Numbered from the stretch's first letter, positions 1-9,770 are shown. The stretch is 64,000 bases of DNA from Marinomonas profundi (GCF_020694005.1 NZ_CP073013.1:2180578-2244577), one strand, 5' to 3'. Notes: a model not told the origin generated them from the sequence alone. Numbers and translations: made by a program.

Positions 1-60
1 ATCTGACCTACAAGGTCGACGGAAGTCGTTTAGCGACAATCTCCTTCGCGGGAGTGACAA
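1..60. repeat. Dispersed intergenic repeat, copy A (diverged)
   Basis: The first 60 bases resemble the repeats at 22453-22558 and 41723-41819. Shared on the minus strand are a GTCAnTCCCnCGAAGGAG start, a TGTCGCTAAA core and a TTGTAGG(C/T)C(T/A)GAT end. This copy is shorter and more diverged in the middle, and it may continue beyond the window edge. Confidence 0.55.
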
Positions 61-267
61 TAGTTATTTATGCAGCAAGCTGCGGGGAATTTACCCTAAG
101 AGATTAAATAGAGCCGCTATTAATAACAAGATTAGCCATTAAACGATTAGCAATCGAACCATTAGTAAAGCGACCTGTCGTATAATGGTTTTAGACTATG
201 ATATGAACAAGATGGATTTGGTTTTTACTTCGCGAAGGATGTTTTTTTAAATTGATAGGAGCCAATT
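61..267 (+). promoter_or_regulatory. Leader and probable promoter region of the chemoreceptor gene
   Basis: No gene is seen here. A perfect TATAAT hexamer lies at 181-186, but there is no convincing -35 box 16-18 bases upstream. A TAGGAG ribosome binding site at 256-261 sits 6 bases before the GTG start at 268. Confidence 0.35.
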
Positions 268-2130
268 GTGCTCATTAAACACAAACTGATTTTAAATACG
301 GCCTTGCTCGTGGTGGCGTTGGTCTTGATTTTGGGGTTGTTTTACAGCACTCAAAATAACCTCGAAAAAATGAATGCGGCTAAGAACCTTGTGGTGCATC
401 AGCAAGTCAATATGCTGACGCTACGTCGTCACGAGAAGGATTTTTTAGCCCGCCTTGACGTGTCGTATAACGAGGCGTTTCAAGGTACTTTTCAGTCTTT
501 ATTGGCCGGTCAGGCGGATCTTGAGCGGGCAATGCAGGCGTTTTCAATGCCGACCGATACGTTACATAAACTCAGTCAACATTTTAACACCTATCAAGCG
601 GATTTTGCCGAGGTGGTTGCGGCTTCCACGCGGTTGGGGCTTACCCCTACTCAAGGCTTAGAAGGCGAGTTGCGGCGTGCGGTGCACAATATTGAAAGTG
701 AGCTTGCCGCCCTCAATCAAGATGCGTTATTAGTGACCATGTTACAGCTGCGCCGACATGAGAAAGATTTTATGTTACGCAGTGATCCAAAATACATTGG
801 CGCCTTTAATAGCAGGCTTGATGAATTAAATAGAGCCTTACAAAGTGCGTCTTTGCCTGCGGATAAAACTCAATTATTGATGTCTCTGGCGGCAGATTAT
901 CGCCAAGGGTTTCATCAATATGCGCAACAAAAAAGCGCGTTAGGGTTGACGAGTAAAGAGGGGCAGTTGTTGGTCATGCGTCAGTCTATTCACCAAAGTG
1001 AAACCGCACTTGACAGTTTGGAGCAGCAATTATCAGCGCAAATTGATGAGAAAATGTCCGCCGCAATGACGATGCTGGTGATGTTTTGTGGCGTTATTAT
1101 TGTGCTGGGTGTTTTGCTTGCGTGGGTGATTAATCGCACGATTAATACCGCCTTGCAGACGATTCAAGAGACCATGCAAGCGATTCGCACGACGCATAAT
1201 CTTAGCTTGCGGATTGCCTTGCCAGCGAAAGATGAAGTGGGGTTTGTGGCCGCTGCTATTAATGACATGCTGGCGGATTTTAGTCAGGTGATTGCCAATG
1301 CCAATCACACGGTAAAAGAAATGAATGCCACCACCATCGAGCTGTCGAAGAACGCGGCCAGAACATCGGATGATGCCGAGAAACAACGTGCAGAAACCGA
1401 TATGGTGGCGGTGTCGGTCACCGAAATGGTGGGCACAGTGGAAGATATTTCACGCAGCATGGAGGTGGCCGCCGCGAAGGCGCATTCAACACAAGAAAGC
1501 GCCCGCCAAGGTCAGCTTAAAGTGAATTCGGCGATTGATCGTATTCGCCAGCTTTCAGACAGATTAGAAGGCTCAGTGGAAACCGTAGGGGCGCTAGCCA
1601 AAGAAAGTGACAGTATTAGTACGGTGTTGAGTGTTATTCAAGGCATTGCCGAGCAGACTAATTTATTGGCGCTGAATGCTGCGATTGAAGCGGCGAGAGC
1701 CGGTGAGCAGGGACGTGGTTTCGCCGTGGTGGCGGATGAAGTTCGAGCGTTAGCAAGCCGAACTCACACCGCCACTGAAGAGATCTCCGACATTATTGTT
1801 ACCTTGCAAGATCGCACCCAAGGCATTGTGGCGCTGATGGAAAATTGCCGTCAGGATGGCGTACTCAGTCGTGATGAAGCAGCCACTACAGGGACGGTAC
1901 TTGAGCAGATTGTTCTTGATGTTGAGGAAATCTCTGCGATGGCTGGGTCCGTCTCAATGGCGATCGAACAGCAGACAATCGCTGCGAATGAGATTAGTAA
2001 AAACCTTGGCACAATCCGTGAAATCACCGAAGACACGTCAGCGGCGGTAGCCTTGAACTCTAAAGCGAGTCAAACGATTGCTGATCAAGCCGATGTGCTA
2101 GGAAAAAGTATCGCTGTTTTTAAAGTGTGA
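268..2130 (+). CDS. Methyl-accepting chemotaxis protein with helical bimodular (HBM) sensor
   Basis: This is a transmembrane chemoreceptor that senses a periplasmic ligand and signals through CheW/CheA. Membrane segments are at about residues 7-26 and 266-287, with a HAMP domain at 288-342 and a cytoplasmic coiled-coil signalling domain at 380-610. The signalling hairpin tip [19 protein letters not shown] is intact. The periplasmic part carries the motif LRRHEKDF twice (residues 52-59 and 161-168), which is the duplicated four-helix arrangement of HBM sensors such as McpS. HBM receptors of pseudomonads bind small organic acids or polyamines, but the ligand here cannot be read from sequence. 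There is no CheR-tethering pentapeptide at the C-terminus. The start is GTG, supported by TAGGAG 6 bases upstream. Confidence 0.9.
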   Translation: MLIKHKLILNTALLVVALVLILGLFYSTQNNLEKMNAAKNLVVHQQVNMLTLRRHEKDFLARLDVSYNEAFQGTFQSLLAGQADLERAMQAFSMPTDTLHKLSQHFNTYQADFAEVVAASTRLGLTPTQGLEGELRRAVHNIESELAALNQDALLVTMLQLRRHEKDFMLRSDPKYIGAFNSRLDELNRALQSASLPADKTQLLMSLAADYRQGFHQYAQQKSALGLTSKEGQLLVMRQSIHQSETALDSLEQQLSAQIDEKMSAAMTMLVMFCGVIIVLGVLLAWVINRTINTALQTIQETMQAIRTTHNLSLRIALPAKDEVGFVAAAINDMLADFSQVIANANHTVKEMNATTIELSKNAARTSDDAEKQRAETDMVAVSVTEMVGTVEDISRSMEVAAAKAHSTQESARQGQLKVNSAIDRIRQLSDRLEGSVETVGALAKESDSISTVLSVIQGIAEQTNLLALNAAIEAARAGEQGRGFAVVADEVRALASRTHTATEEISDIIVTLQDRTQGIVALMENCRQDGVLSRDEAATTGTVLEQIVLDVEEISAMAGSVSMAIEQQTIAANEISKNLGTIREITEDTSAAVALNSKASQTIADQADVLGKSIAVFKV

Positions 2131-2217
2131 TCTAAGCAATGATAGGCCAAATGAGGCAAACGGATAACAGATGAACTGATAAGCAGATAAACGAATGGCA
2201 GATAAACAGGAAGCGTC

Positions 2218-2796
2218 ATGACAAAACCCATTGTGTTGATGGTCATCGATATGCAGCAAGGCATGGCTTGGCCGCAGGCTGGTGAACGTAATAACCCGAA
2301 TGCTGAGCATAAAATGGCGGAATTGCTTGCCCATTGGCGGGCCAGTCATGCGCCGATTGTGCATGTGCGTCATTTATCCACTGAACCTGGGTCGTTATTC
2401 TGGCCAGAGCAGGAAGGCGTATTGTTCCAAGATGCGTTTCAGCCGCTGGCGGGGGAAAAAGTCGTTGAAAAATCCGTACCGGACGCCTTTACTCATTCCG
2501 ACTTAGAAACCTGGTTACGGGAGCAAGAAACGCACGCTCTTATCGTAGTCGGCGTTAGCACCAATAACTCGGTGGAGTCGACGGTGAGAAGCGCAGGCAA
2601 TTTAGGCTTTAACACCTATGTGGTTGGCAGCGCCTGTTTTGCCTTTGAAAAAGACGATTTTTTTGGCCAATCGCGTAGCGCGGATGAAGTGCATGCCATG
2701 TCACTGGCGAATTTACAGGGTGAATACGCCACGGTAATCAGCCAAACCGAGGCATTTGATTTATTGCCCCAAGAGCAGACGTCTTTGCGCCATTAA
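2218..2796 (+). CDS. Isochorismatase/cysteine-hydrolase-fold protein, Ser at the usual Cys position
   Basis: This 192-residue protein has the single-domain isochorismatase-like fold: VIDMQQG near the N-terminus (Asp11), the lysine loop EKSVPDAF (Lys85) and GVSTNNSVESTVRSAG after the central strand. In amidohydrolases of this superfamily (nicotinamidase, RutB, N-carbamoylsarcosinase) the residue in the TNxC position is the nucleophilic Cys; here it is Ser118. The cis-peptide region is kept, so the fold is probably intact, but the chemistry is uncertain. True isochorismatases also lack the Cys, yet no siderophore synthesis genes are nearby. The AGGAAG ribosome site lies 6 bases before ATG. The gene follows the chemoreceptor by 87 bases and ends at a strong terminator. 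Confidence 0.75.
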   Translation: MTKPIVLMVIDMQQGMAWPQAGERNNPNAEHKMAELLAHWRASHAPIVHVRHLSTEPGSLFWPEQEGVLFQDAFQPLAGEKVVEKSVPDAFTHSDLETWLREQETHALIVVGVSTNNSVESTVRSAGNLGFNTYVVGSACFAFEKDDFFGQSRSADEVHAMSLANLQGEYATVISQTEAFDLLPQEQTSLRH

Positions 2797-2811
2797 AGGC
2801 GTTTATTAACC

Positions 2812-2850
2812 TAAAAAGCCAATGGACAACAGTCCATTGGCTTTTTTTTG
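2812..2850. terminator. Bidirectional rho-independent terminator
   Basis: A 15-bp stem AAAAAGCCAATGGAC / GTCCATTGGCTTTTT (2813-2827 with 2832-2846, loop AACA) has a T run on the plus side and an A run on the left. It sits between two convergent genes and can serve both. Confidence 0.9.
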
Positions 2851-2868
2851 TTTTTTTATGGGCCGTTT

Positions 2869-5322
2869 TTAGAACTCAGTGGAAAGCGACAGTTTGATTT
2901 CACGCGGGTTACCTTGGGTTAGGTAGCCGCCAGCCGCCGACGCCCAATAGTCTTCATTCATCAAGTTGGTGATGTTCAAACGCCAGGTAACCGCTTGCTG
3001 AGCAATTTTAGATTCATAGCGCGCGTTGATATCGAATCTTGTCCAAGGATCAAGTGCTAGAGTGTTGCTGGAATTGACATACTGCGAGCCACTGCGAATC
3101 ACTTTGCCGCCGAGCGTAAGGCCTTGTAAGGTGCGAAGGTCGTATTCGCCACCCAGTACTAATCGATACTTAGCCACACCAATGGCGTCGTTACCATCGT
3201 TGGTGCCATTTTGAGTTTTGTTTAGTTTAGGGTCTAACCAAGTAGCAGAGGTATTGACTCGAAGGCCAGCAAGAGGCTCTCCGAAAAGACTGAGTTCAAG
3301 GCCTCGGTTACGTTGTTCACCGTAGTAGCCGTAAGTGCCACCGGCTTCACCATAGGCTTCGGGTTTGCTGATTTCAAACACCGCCGCGCCAGCGCCTAAG
3401 GTGCCATCTTCAAATTTAATACCGACCTCATTTTGCTCAGAAGTATAAGGCTTCAAGCTTACGCCAGCATTAGCGTAAGTTGATCCCACCGTTGCTCCTT
3501 GCTGTAACGCTTCTATGTGATTGGCGTATAAGGAGATGGCGTCAGACGGTTTGTAGACAATGCCGTAAATAGGTGAAATGGCTGAGTCATCGTAAGTGGT
3601 GTCGATAGAGCCGTCGTAGTTATAGTTATTCGCCTTGATTTCTTGGTATCGCACACCAGCCGTCACCAATAGTCGGTCGTCCATAAAGCCTAGCGTATCG
3701 GCAAACGACAGCCCTTTGGTGTCAGTTTTCGAGCGAATGTTAGGGTTTTCCATGTCCCCATCGGCCCACGTGGATACGTCTGGATAGGCAACATCTACCG
3801 GATCATAAATATTGGTATTACTGGCGCCAGACATGGTGTAAGCGGAGTAGGTTTTATTAACAAAACCAGAGTAAGCAAGGTTCAGTTGATGAGTGACTTG
3901 GCCTGTGGTTAGGTCACCCAATAAGCCAACAGAAGACGAGATTGTGTTGGATTCATAAGGCACGGTTAGGCGGCTGGCAGTGGCGTCGCCGTCTAGATTG
4001 GACACGGTTGGCGAAGAGTAGTCACCGAACTCTTTATTTTTATTCGCCCCCAGAGCGGCATTGAGGCTCCAGTTTTCACTCAATTCATAATCGGCTTTGA
4101 CCATGGCAAATAGGGTTTCTAATTCTGAATCCGCCCAAGAGGGAGCGTAGTTGGTGTTGGCATCTGGCGCAGAAGGGATGTCGGTTAAGGCGCTGTCGAC
4201 ATAAACGACGGATCGACCCGCATCAATGGTTTGCTTTTGGTAGCCCACATCTGACGAGATGTTGAATCTGTCTGCGCGGTAATCCACGCCAACGCTTAGG
4301 GACGTTTCTTCGCGGGTTTCGTTGTCGATGGCGCTGTCGCCGTTACGATGTAGGGCGTTGACGCGCACGCCCCATTGTTTGTCGCTGCCAAAACGTCGTG
4401 CTACATCGGTACTCATGCCGACTTGCCCTTCAGTGGTGGTGTCGAGTGTCAAGGCGGTAAGCTTGTCATCTGCGCGTTTGGGTTCTAAGTTGACCGCGCC
4501 GCCAATGCCGCTTCCGCCTGGCGTCACGCCATTAAGAAAAGCGCTAGAGCCTTTTAAGAGTTGGACACTTTCTACCGCATTGGTGGAGACCACTTGACGT
4601 GGCAAGATGCCATACAGCCCGCCGTAAGAGATGGCGTCGCTGTCGAGTCCAAAGCCACGGATCATGAATTTTTCAGAGTAGTTGCCATAGCCAAAACCCG
4701 ATTGTACGGAAGCGTCGTTATCCAGCACTTCAGCAATGCTTTCGAGCTGCTGGTCTTCGATGGCTTTGTTGGTGTAAGACACTAGGCTAAAGGGCACATT
4801 GGTGCTGTCTTGTGCGCCAAATACACCAAGCCGCCCGCCCGATTCTATTTGTCCGCCCTTGTATTCGGTGAGTACGCTGTTGTCAATTTTGTCGGCAGAC
4901 ACGGCTAAGCCTGACAGGGTGTAATGACTTTCGTCCATTAAACGGTAGGTGCCGTCTTGGTTAGACGTCATCATTAATCCGCTGTCTTGTAGCAGACGAT
5001 CTATCAGTTCCATCGGCGTGAAGCGTCCAGACACCGCGTTGTTTTTTAATCCCTGCGTCAGTACCGGATTAAACGACAGAGCAATGTGATATTGAGCGGC
5101 GATGTCGGTCAGGGTTTTGCCTAAGTCACCCGCTGCAATTGTCACTTGCTGACGCGCTTGTTGTTGCTCAGTATTTTCTGCCCAAGCCTGTGAGCTGACC
5201 CCTGCGCCGACGATCAAGCTGGTACCAATAAGAGCGGCACTTATCGCTCGCTGCAAGGGGGTTTTTAAAAAACGTGTGGTCAAAAAACATGTGGTCATAA
5301 AACGATTGTTCTGGGTAGCCAC
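2869..5322 (-). CDS. TonB-dependent ferric-chelate receptor with N-terminal signalling (STN) domain
   Basis: This is an outer-membrane gated beta-barrel for iron chelate uptake. After a signal peptide ending in QAWA there is an STN signalling domain (about residues 50-115), as expected for a transducer that talks to a FecR/FecI pair. Then come a plug domain (about 160-275, with IRGF and LLKGSSAFLNG) and a 22-strand-type barrel ending in Phe (STEF). Despite the fecBCDE neighbours, the plug and barrel resemble hydroxamate-siderophore receptors (FcuA/FhuE type, TIGR01783) more than FecA. The most upstream GTG (5328) touches the AAGGAG site. The GTG at 5322, two codons later, has proper spacing and is preferred, giving 817 aa. 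A Fur-box-like site lies upstream at 5405-5423. Confidence 0.88.
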   Translation of the reverse strand: MATQNNRFMTTCFLTTRFLKTPLQRAISAALIGTSLIVGAGVSSQAWAENTEQQQARQQVTIAAGDLGKTLTDIAAQYHIALSFNPVLTQGLKNNAVSGRFTPMELIDRLLQDSGLMMTSNQDGTYRLMDESHYTLSGLAVSADKIDNSVLTEYKGGQIESGGRLGVFGAQDSTNVPFSLVSYTNKAIEDQQLESIAEVLDNDASVQSGFGYGNYSEKFMIRGFGLDSDAISYGGLYGILPRQVVSTNAVESVQLLKGSSAFLNGVTPGGSGIGGAVNLEPKRADDKLTALTLDTTTEGQVGMSTDVARRFGSDKQWGVRVNALHRNGDSAIDNETREETSLSVGVDYRADRFNISSDVGYQKQTIDAGRSVVYVDSALTDIPSAPDANTNYAPSWADSELETLFAMVKADYELSENWSLNAALGANKNKEFGDYSSPTVSNLDGDATASRLTVPYESNTISSSVGLLGDLTTGQVTHQLNLAYSGFVNKTYSAYTMSGASNTNIYDPVDVAYPDVSTWADGDMENPNIRSKTDTKGLSFADTLGFMDDRLLVTAGVRYQEIKANNYNYDGSIDTTYDDSAISPIYGIVYKPSDAISLYANHIEALQQGATVGSTYANAGVSLKPYTSEQNEVGIKFEDGTLGAGAAVFEISKPEAYGEAGGTYGYYGEQRNRGLELSLFGEPLAGLRVNTSATWLDPKLNKTQNGTNDGNDAIGVAKYRLVLGGEYDLRTLQGLTLGGKVIRSGSQYVNSSNTLALDPWTRFDINARYESKIAQQAVTWRLNITNLMNEDYWASAAGGYLTQGNPREIKLSLSTEF

Positions 5323-5404
5323 AGCCACCTCCTTTTTAAATCATGGGGTTATTTGTTGTCTATCTAATAAGCCACTTGAAAAGAGAAAAGGTATCAATCG
5401 AAAT

Positions 5405-5423
5405 GAAAATAATTGTCATTACT
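5405..5423 (-). promoter_or_regulatory. Candidate Fur box upstream of the TonB receptor
   Basis: Read on the minus strand, the site matches 14 of 19 positions of GATAATGATAATCATTATC, with a TAATGA half site and a TTTTC end. It lies 83-101 bases before the receptor start, in the 127-base gap after fecR. Confidence 0.55.
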
Positions 5424-5449
5424 TATAGGGGGGCTGTGATGCTGTGCTT

Positions 5450-6430
5450 TTAGGCGGGTTCAAGGGTGACCCAATAGCCGCCCAAATGCTGTTTGGCGTG
5501 AATCGGATAGGTGTGGCTCAGCATATTGAGAATGGTGTCTGTATCTGTGGTGGGAAAGGCGCCAGACACCATGAGGTTTTCGATGTCAGGTGAGACACGT
5601 AAGTAGCCTAGACGGTAGCGCGAGACTTCCTGTGCAAATTGCTTCAGTGGCATATCATGCACCGCCAGCATCTGCTTTAACCAAGCGGTGGTGGCGGGGG
5701 AAATGGCTTCGCTAGAGAGCAGTTCATAGGGCGAGACCTTGGCTTGATAACCGGATGGTATTTTGATTACGGCATCCTGTTGGGCACGTTTTGGCGTGAC
5801 TTGAACCTGCCCTTCTAGCGCCGCCAGCTGAGTAAAACCATCACATTGGCGTACGCTTAATCGCTTGCCAAGAGGCGTGAGTGTGCCTTCTTGGGTGTGA
5901 ATGATAAAAGGACCGAAGTGCTGTGGATCAACCTGTGCTGTGTGTATTTCGATTTCCCCTTCTCGCAGTGATAGGAGGCGAGAATGGCGGTTAAATGTCA
6001 TATCAAACGCGGTGGCGGTATTCAGTGTTACCAATGAGCCATCGGGTAAGGTAATGTGCTGGAATTCGCCTTTTGCGGTGCGGTAATCAGCGCTCCATTG
6101 TTGTGTTTCTAGGGTCTTGTAAGTCCCCCATAAAGCGGGCCCCGCTGCCAGTAATAGCGCCAGTTTACCAATAGCAAAACGCCGGCTTTCATCGTCTGGG
6201 CGATTGAGCACAGCGGCGGCAGCGCCTTTTGGTAAGGTATCAACTTGCTGCATCAGTCGTTGTACGCGCGCCCAAGCATGGGCGTTGTCAGCGTGGGCTT
6301 TTTGCCATTGCTCTAGTTGTGCTTTTTCTTCGCGGGTGAGCGGTGCTTCTTGCAAGCGTATTAGCCAATCGGCGGCGTCTTCAAGACTGTGCTTGGCTAT
6401 TGGTGTGTTTGCTTTATTCAAAAAAGTCAT
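5450..6430 (-). CDS. fecR: FecR-type anti-sigma/sigma regulator
   Basis: This is an inner-membrane regulator that relays occupancy of the TonB transducer to the ECF sigma factor. At 326 aa it has the usual FecR length. The N-terminal cytoplasmic segment carries the DUF4880-type pattern EDAADWLIRLQEAPLTREE and Trp residues (AHAWARVQRLM). One hydrophobic segment lies near residues 87-102, followed by the periplasmic FecR domain (DYRTAKGEFQHITLPDGS, LREGEIEI) and a C-terminal STN-like part. The start codon overlaps the end of fecI by 17 bases, so translation is probably coupled. Confidence 0.88.
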   Translation of the reverse strand: MTFLNKANTPIAKHSLEDAADWLIRLQEAPLTREEKAQLEQWQKAHADNAHAWARVQRLMQQVDTLPKGAAAAVLNRPDDESRRFAIGKLALLLAAGPALWGTYKTLETQQWSADYRTAKGEFQHITLPDGSLVTLNTATAFDMTFNRHSRLLSLREGEIEIHTAQVDPQHFGPFIIHTQEGTLTPLGKRLSVRQCDGFTQLAALEGQVQVTPKRAQQDAVIKIPSGYQAKVSPYELLSSEAISPATTAWLKQMLAVHDMPLKQFAQEVSRYRLGYLRVSPDIENLMVSGAFPTTDTDTILNMLSHTYPIHAKQHLGGYWVTLEPA

Positions 6431-6941
6431 CCTCCATCAGGCTTAAACACTGCACATAGGCTTGTTTCATGTAGCGTTTGACACTGATTAAGGACAGATT
6501 CATGTCATCGGCAATCGCCTGATATTTTTTGCCTTCGATCTGTGACAGTAAAAATACGCTTTTGACGTGCGGTGGCAATTCATTCAGCAATGCATCAATT
6601 TGTTCTAAGGTTTGTAAAATAATCTGCTGCTGTTCTTGCGAGCGGGTGACCGGCTCTGGGAACAAGGAAAGGTATTCTAAATATTTGTCTTCTAGTGATT
6701 GGCGGCGATAAAAATGACTAATAATGCCTTTGGCGACGGTCACTATATAGGCGCGAGGTTCGGTGATTTGCTCGACGTCTTGGCGAGAGTGGATTCTTAA
6801 AAACGTATCCTGCGTTAAATCTGCCGCATCAAACTGATTGTCTAAGCGCTTACGTATCCATGTATACAGCCAATGATGGTTATCTGAATAGAGCGCGTGC
6901 ATGGCACTTTGTTGCGCTCTTGGATCCGCATTGTGCGGCAT
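6414..6941 (-). CDS. fecI: FecI-type ECF RNA polymerase sigma factor
   Basis: This is an extracytoplasmic-function sigma factor expected to direct transcription of the TonB receptor gene. Region 2 shows FDAADLTQDTFLRI, and region 4 shows LSQIEGKKYQAIADDMNLSLISVKRYMKQA, the helix-turn-helix that reads the -35 element. A longer frame starts at 6965 but has no ribosome site. The ATG at 6941 is preceded by GGGAG at a 7-base distance, so I chose it (175 aa). The gene is followed by and overlaps fecR. Confidence 0.88.
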   Translation of the reverse strand: MPHNADPRAQQSAMHALYSDNHHWLYTWIRKRLDNQFDAADLTQDTFLRIHSRQDVEQITEPRAYIVTVAKGIISHFYRRQSLEDKYLEYLSLFPEPVTRSQEQQQIILQTLEQIDALLNELPPHVKSVFLLSQIEGKKYQAIADDMNLSLISVKRYMKQAYVQCLSLMEDDFFE

Positions 6942-6969
6942 GAAGTCACTCCCACTAAGAAACATTAAT

Positions 6970-6988
6970 CTAAATGATAATATCTCTC
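6970..6988 (-). promoter_or_regulatory. Possible Fur box upstream of fecI
   Basis: The core AATGATAAT is followed by TATCTCTC, matching about 12 of 19 positions of the Fur consensus. It is weaker than the other two sites, but it lies at the expected place, 29-47 bases before the chosen fecI start. Confidence 0.4.
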
Positions 6989-7041
6989 ATTAGACTTTTT
7001 AAACGTTTTTTTGTCAACCTAAACAAAGGCTAAAAGGGGCG

Positions 7042-7809
7042 TTACTCCACCACGCACATGGGGGTGTTGGCGATGGGGTCTTGGTGAATCTGGGCGTTGA
7101 GCGAAAAAACCTGTTTCAGCATGTCTTGTGTTAAAACGCTTTGGGGTGAGCCTTGGGTGATGATTTCGCCTTGCTTCATGACGATCAAATGGTCGCAATA
7201 TCGGGCGGCTTGGTTAATATCGTGGAGCACAGTGATGATGGTTTTGCCTTGCCGATTTAACTTACGCAATAAGTGCATTAGCTCTACTTGGTGACTTAAA
7301 TCCATGTATGTGGTGGGTTCGTCGAGCAGTAAATACGGCGTATCTTGTGCCAGCGTCATGGCCAGCCAAACGCGTTGGCGTTGGCCGCCAGAGAGTTCAC
7401 TGACTAATTGCTCTGCCAGCTCTGTAATCCCCGTTTGTTGCATTACTTGGTCAATAATCGCCTTGTCTTGGGTGTTGATTCTGCCCCAAAAACCGGTGTA
7501 TGGGCTGCGTCCATAAGCCACCAAATCTTTGACTTTAATACCTTCTGGTATCGGCTGAGTTTGTGGCAGCAATGCCAATTGTTGGGCCAATTTTTTAGAC
7601 GCAATGGTGTGAAGGTTTTTGCCTTGCCAGTGAACTTGTCCTTCCATTGGCGCAAGAATGCGTGCCATGGCTTTTAATAAGGTGGATTTGCCACAGCCAT
7701 TTGGGCCAAGCAAGGCGATGATTTTTCCTTCAGGAATGCTCAAACTAACCTGCTTTACGATGGCTTGGTGATGGTAGCCAACCGATAAGTTATGCGTGCT
7801 AAGAGACAT
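7042..7809 (-). CDS. fecE: Iron-chelate ABC transporter ATP-binding protein
   Basis: This is the cytoplasmic ATPase that powers import of the iron chelate through the FecCD permease. At 255 aa it shows Walker A GPNGCGKST, the Q-loop, signature LSGGQRQRV, Walker B YLLLDEPT and a switch His (TVLHDINQA). This is the FepC/FecE subgroup of importers for iron-siderophore, haem and B12. It begins 3 bases after the end of fecD, as the fourth gene of a fecB-C-D-E transcript. The next gene, fecI, starts after a gap of about 100 bases on the other side. Confidence 0.9.
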   Translation of the reverse strand: MSLSTHNLSVGYHHQAIVKQVSLSIPEGKIIALLGPNGCGKSTLLKAMARILAPMEGQVHWQGKNLHTIASKKLAQQLALLPQTQPIPEGIKVKDLVAYGRSPYTGFWGRINTQDKAIIDQVMQQTGITELAEQLVSELSGGQRQRVWLAMTLAQDTPYLLLDEPTTYMDLSHQVELMHLLRKLNRQGKTIITVLHDINQAARYCDHLIVMKQGEIITQGSPQSVLTQDMLKQVFSLNAQIHQDPIANTPMCVVE

Positions 7810-7812
7810 GAA

Positions 7813-8769
7813 TCATTTCGTCCTAAAGAGTAACCAAAGAAAATAGGGTGCACCAATAATGGCGGTCATAATGCCGGCGGGTAATTCAATCGGTGGGTCA
7901 ATGGTTCGCGCCACGAGATCAGCCAGTAACAGCAAAATAGCGCCAACTAACATGGTGGAAGGCAAGAGGATCTGATGGCGTCCACCGACCAATTTACGGG
8001 TCAAATGTGGGGCGACCAAGCCAAGAAAGCCGATAGGTCCACAAATAGCGACACAAGACGCCGTTAGCCCAACGGCAATGGCCAAGGAGGATAAACGCAG
8101 TTTGTTGGCCTTTATCCCAAGACTCATGGCGCTGTCGTCGCCAAGGTGAATAAGATTAAGCGGCTTGGCGAGCCAAAGCGCACAAGGAACAAGCAGTAGC
8201 CAAGGCAATAACATAGACAGCTGATGCCAACCGCGGCCCCATAGACTGCCCGTTAACCACAACAGCGCGTTGTTGATTTCTAAGGGTTTTACCAGCATTA
8301 GAAAGTCGATACAGCTGGCATACAGTGCCGCTAGCGCGACGCCGGTAATCGCCAGTTTTATGGTGCTGCTATGTTGACCGCACAGCCACCACAGCATTAG
8401 CGCGGCGATCAAACTTCCCATCAAGGCCACCGCAGGCAGCCAGATGATGTCAGCGTTTGGAAAAAAGGTCATATAGAACACGGCGGCCAACCCCGCGCCA
8501 TGGCTGACACCCAGCACATCTGGTGAGGCCAATGGGTTACGGATCACGCCTTGTACCAACGCGCCTGCCAGCGCCATCATGGCGCCCACTAACATGGCGA
8601 GAATAGTGCGAGGAAAACGGTATTCATGAACGGTAAAGTAGTTGGCATCGCCGACTTGAAAGCCTTTTAGGATACCGTCAAAGGGAATAGACACTGCGCC
8701 AAACATCAGATTAGCGACCAGCAAGCCGAGCAAGATAAATAATAAAATAGGCAGCGAGCGGATGGCCAT
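7813..8769 (-). CDS. fecD: Iron-chelate ABC transporter permease FecD
   Basis: This FecCD-family integral membrane subunit has 318 aa and about nine or ten hydrophobic segments. Family signatures are seen: FPRTILAMLVGAMMALAGALVQG near residue 55, NPLASPDVLGVSHGAG near 80, and GPIGFLGLVAPHLTR in the ATPase-coupling region. It pairs with FecC to form the inner-membrane channel. Its start shares one base with the stop of fecC. Confidence 0.9.
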   Translation of the reverse strand: MAIRSLPILLFILLGLLVANLMFGAVSIPFDGILKGFQVGDANYFTVHEYRFPRTILAMLVGAMMALAGALVQGVIRNPLASPDVLGVSHGAGLAAVFYMTFFPNADIIWLPAVALMGSLIAALMLWWLCGQHSSTIKLAITGVALAALYASCIDFLMLVKPLEINNALLWLTGSLWGRGWHQLSMLLPWLLLVPCALWLAKPLNLIHLGDDSAMSLGIKANKLRLSSLAIAVGLTASCVAICGPIGFLGLVAPHLTRKLVGGRHQILLPSTMLVGAILLLLADLVARTIDPPIELPAGIMTAIIGAPYFLWLLFRTK

Positions 8770-9770
8770 TATAGCGTTCTCTTGCGGACGAGATAGATGA
8801 AAAACGGCGCGCCTATTAAGGCTAAAATCGCGCCAGCGGGCGTTTCTGCCGGATAAATAATAGCGCGACTGACGGTATCTGATAGGACGACCAAGCCCGC
8901 GCCTAGCATCATCGCAATGGGCAAGAATTGACGGTGATCTTGTCCTACCAGCATCCTTGCCATATGCGGCACCAGCAAGCCGACAAAGCCAATCGCGCCG
9001 ACGCTGCTGATGGCGCTACCGACTAATAATAACACCAAAAAGCTACCGCCTAATTTGACCCAGATGAGGGACACGCCAAGGTTGCGGGCATTGTCGTCGC
9101 CCAGTTGCAATAGATTAAGCGTGGGCGCAATCAGCATCGCGCCCACTAAACCAAGGATGCAGACTGGCCAGAAGGCGTCAAAGGTCTGCCATCTGGCATC
9201 GGTTAAACTGCCAGCCAACCAAGTCAGCACACCGGCGGCTTGATCTTCCGCAATGATAATAACGGCTTTGGTCAAGGCGGCACACAAGGCCGAAATAGCC
9301 ACTCCAGCTAACACCAACCGGCCATGTTCATTGCCACCTCGCCAGGCGTTGCCCAGCAGCATCACAAGGGCCCATGCGATACCGCCGCCAATCATCGCCG
9401 CCACCGAGGTGCCGAGCAAACCAAACCAAGGCGCAAGGCTAGAGACGGTTGCCATGCCCAGCGCGGCGCCCGCGTTAATGCCTAATACCGACGGTGAAGC
9501 GAGAGGGTTTTGTGTTAAGCCCTGCATGATAACGCCAGCCGCCGCGAGATTGGCGCCGACCATTAGGCCAATCAGCACTCTGGGTAGGCGTAAGTCATGG
9601 ACAATATGCTGAGCAATGCTTTCCTCGTTCATATTGTACAAAGCTTGAATGGCGTCGGTAGGGGTAATCGGAATGACGGACCAACTAAATAAGCTGACCC
9701 AAGAGCAAATCAATAACAGCAGCAATAAGGCGACACATTGGCGGATAAAAGACAAACGTACCGTGATCAT
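8769..9770 (-). CDS. fecC: Iron-chelate ABC transporter permease FecC
   Basis: This is the second FecCD-type permease, 333 aa, homologous to its neighbour. Motifs include LRLPRVLIGLMVGANLAAAG, NPLASPSVLGINAGAALG and GAIGFVGLLVPHMAR. The hydrophobic N-terminus is an uncleaved membrane anchor. Its start overlaps the stop of fecB by 4 bases (ATGA), which is typical of tight translational coupling. Confidence 0.9.
   Translation of the reverse strand: MITVRLSFIRQCVALLLLLLICSWVSLFSWSVIPITPTDAIQALYNMNEESIAQHIVHDLRLPRVLIGLMVGANLAAAGVIMQGLTQNPLASPSVLGINAGAALGMATVSSLAPWFGLLGTSVAAMIGGGIAWALVMLLGNAWRGGNEHGRLVLAGVAISALCAALTKAVIIIAEDQAAGVLTWLAGSLTDARWQTFDAFWPVCILGLVGAMLIAPTLNLLQLGDDNARNLGVSLIWVKLGGSFLVLLLVGSAISSVGAIGFVGLLVPHMARMLVGQDHRQFLPIAMMLGAGLVVLSDTVSRAIIYPAETPAGAILALIGAPFFIYLVRKRTL

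Noticed and set aside
2218-2796. Siderophore-synthesis isochorismatase linked to the iron locus
   Set aside because: It is convergent with the receptor gene, separated by a bidirectional terminator, and no ent/dhb genes accompany it.
5322-5328. GTG at 5328 as the receptor start
   Set aside because: It lies directly against the AAGGAG site; the GTG at 5322 has proper spacing.
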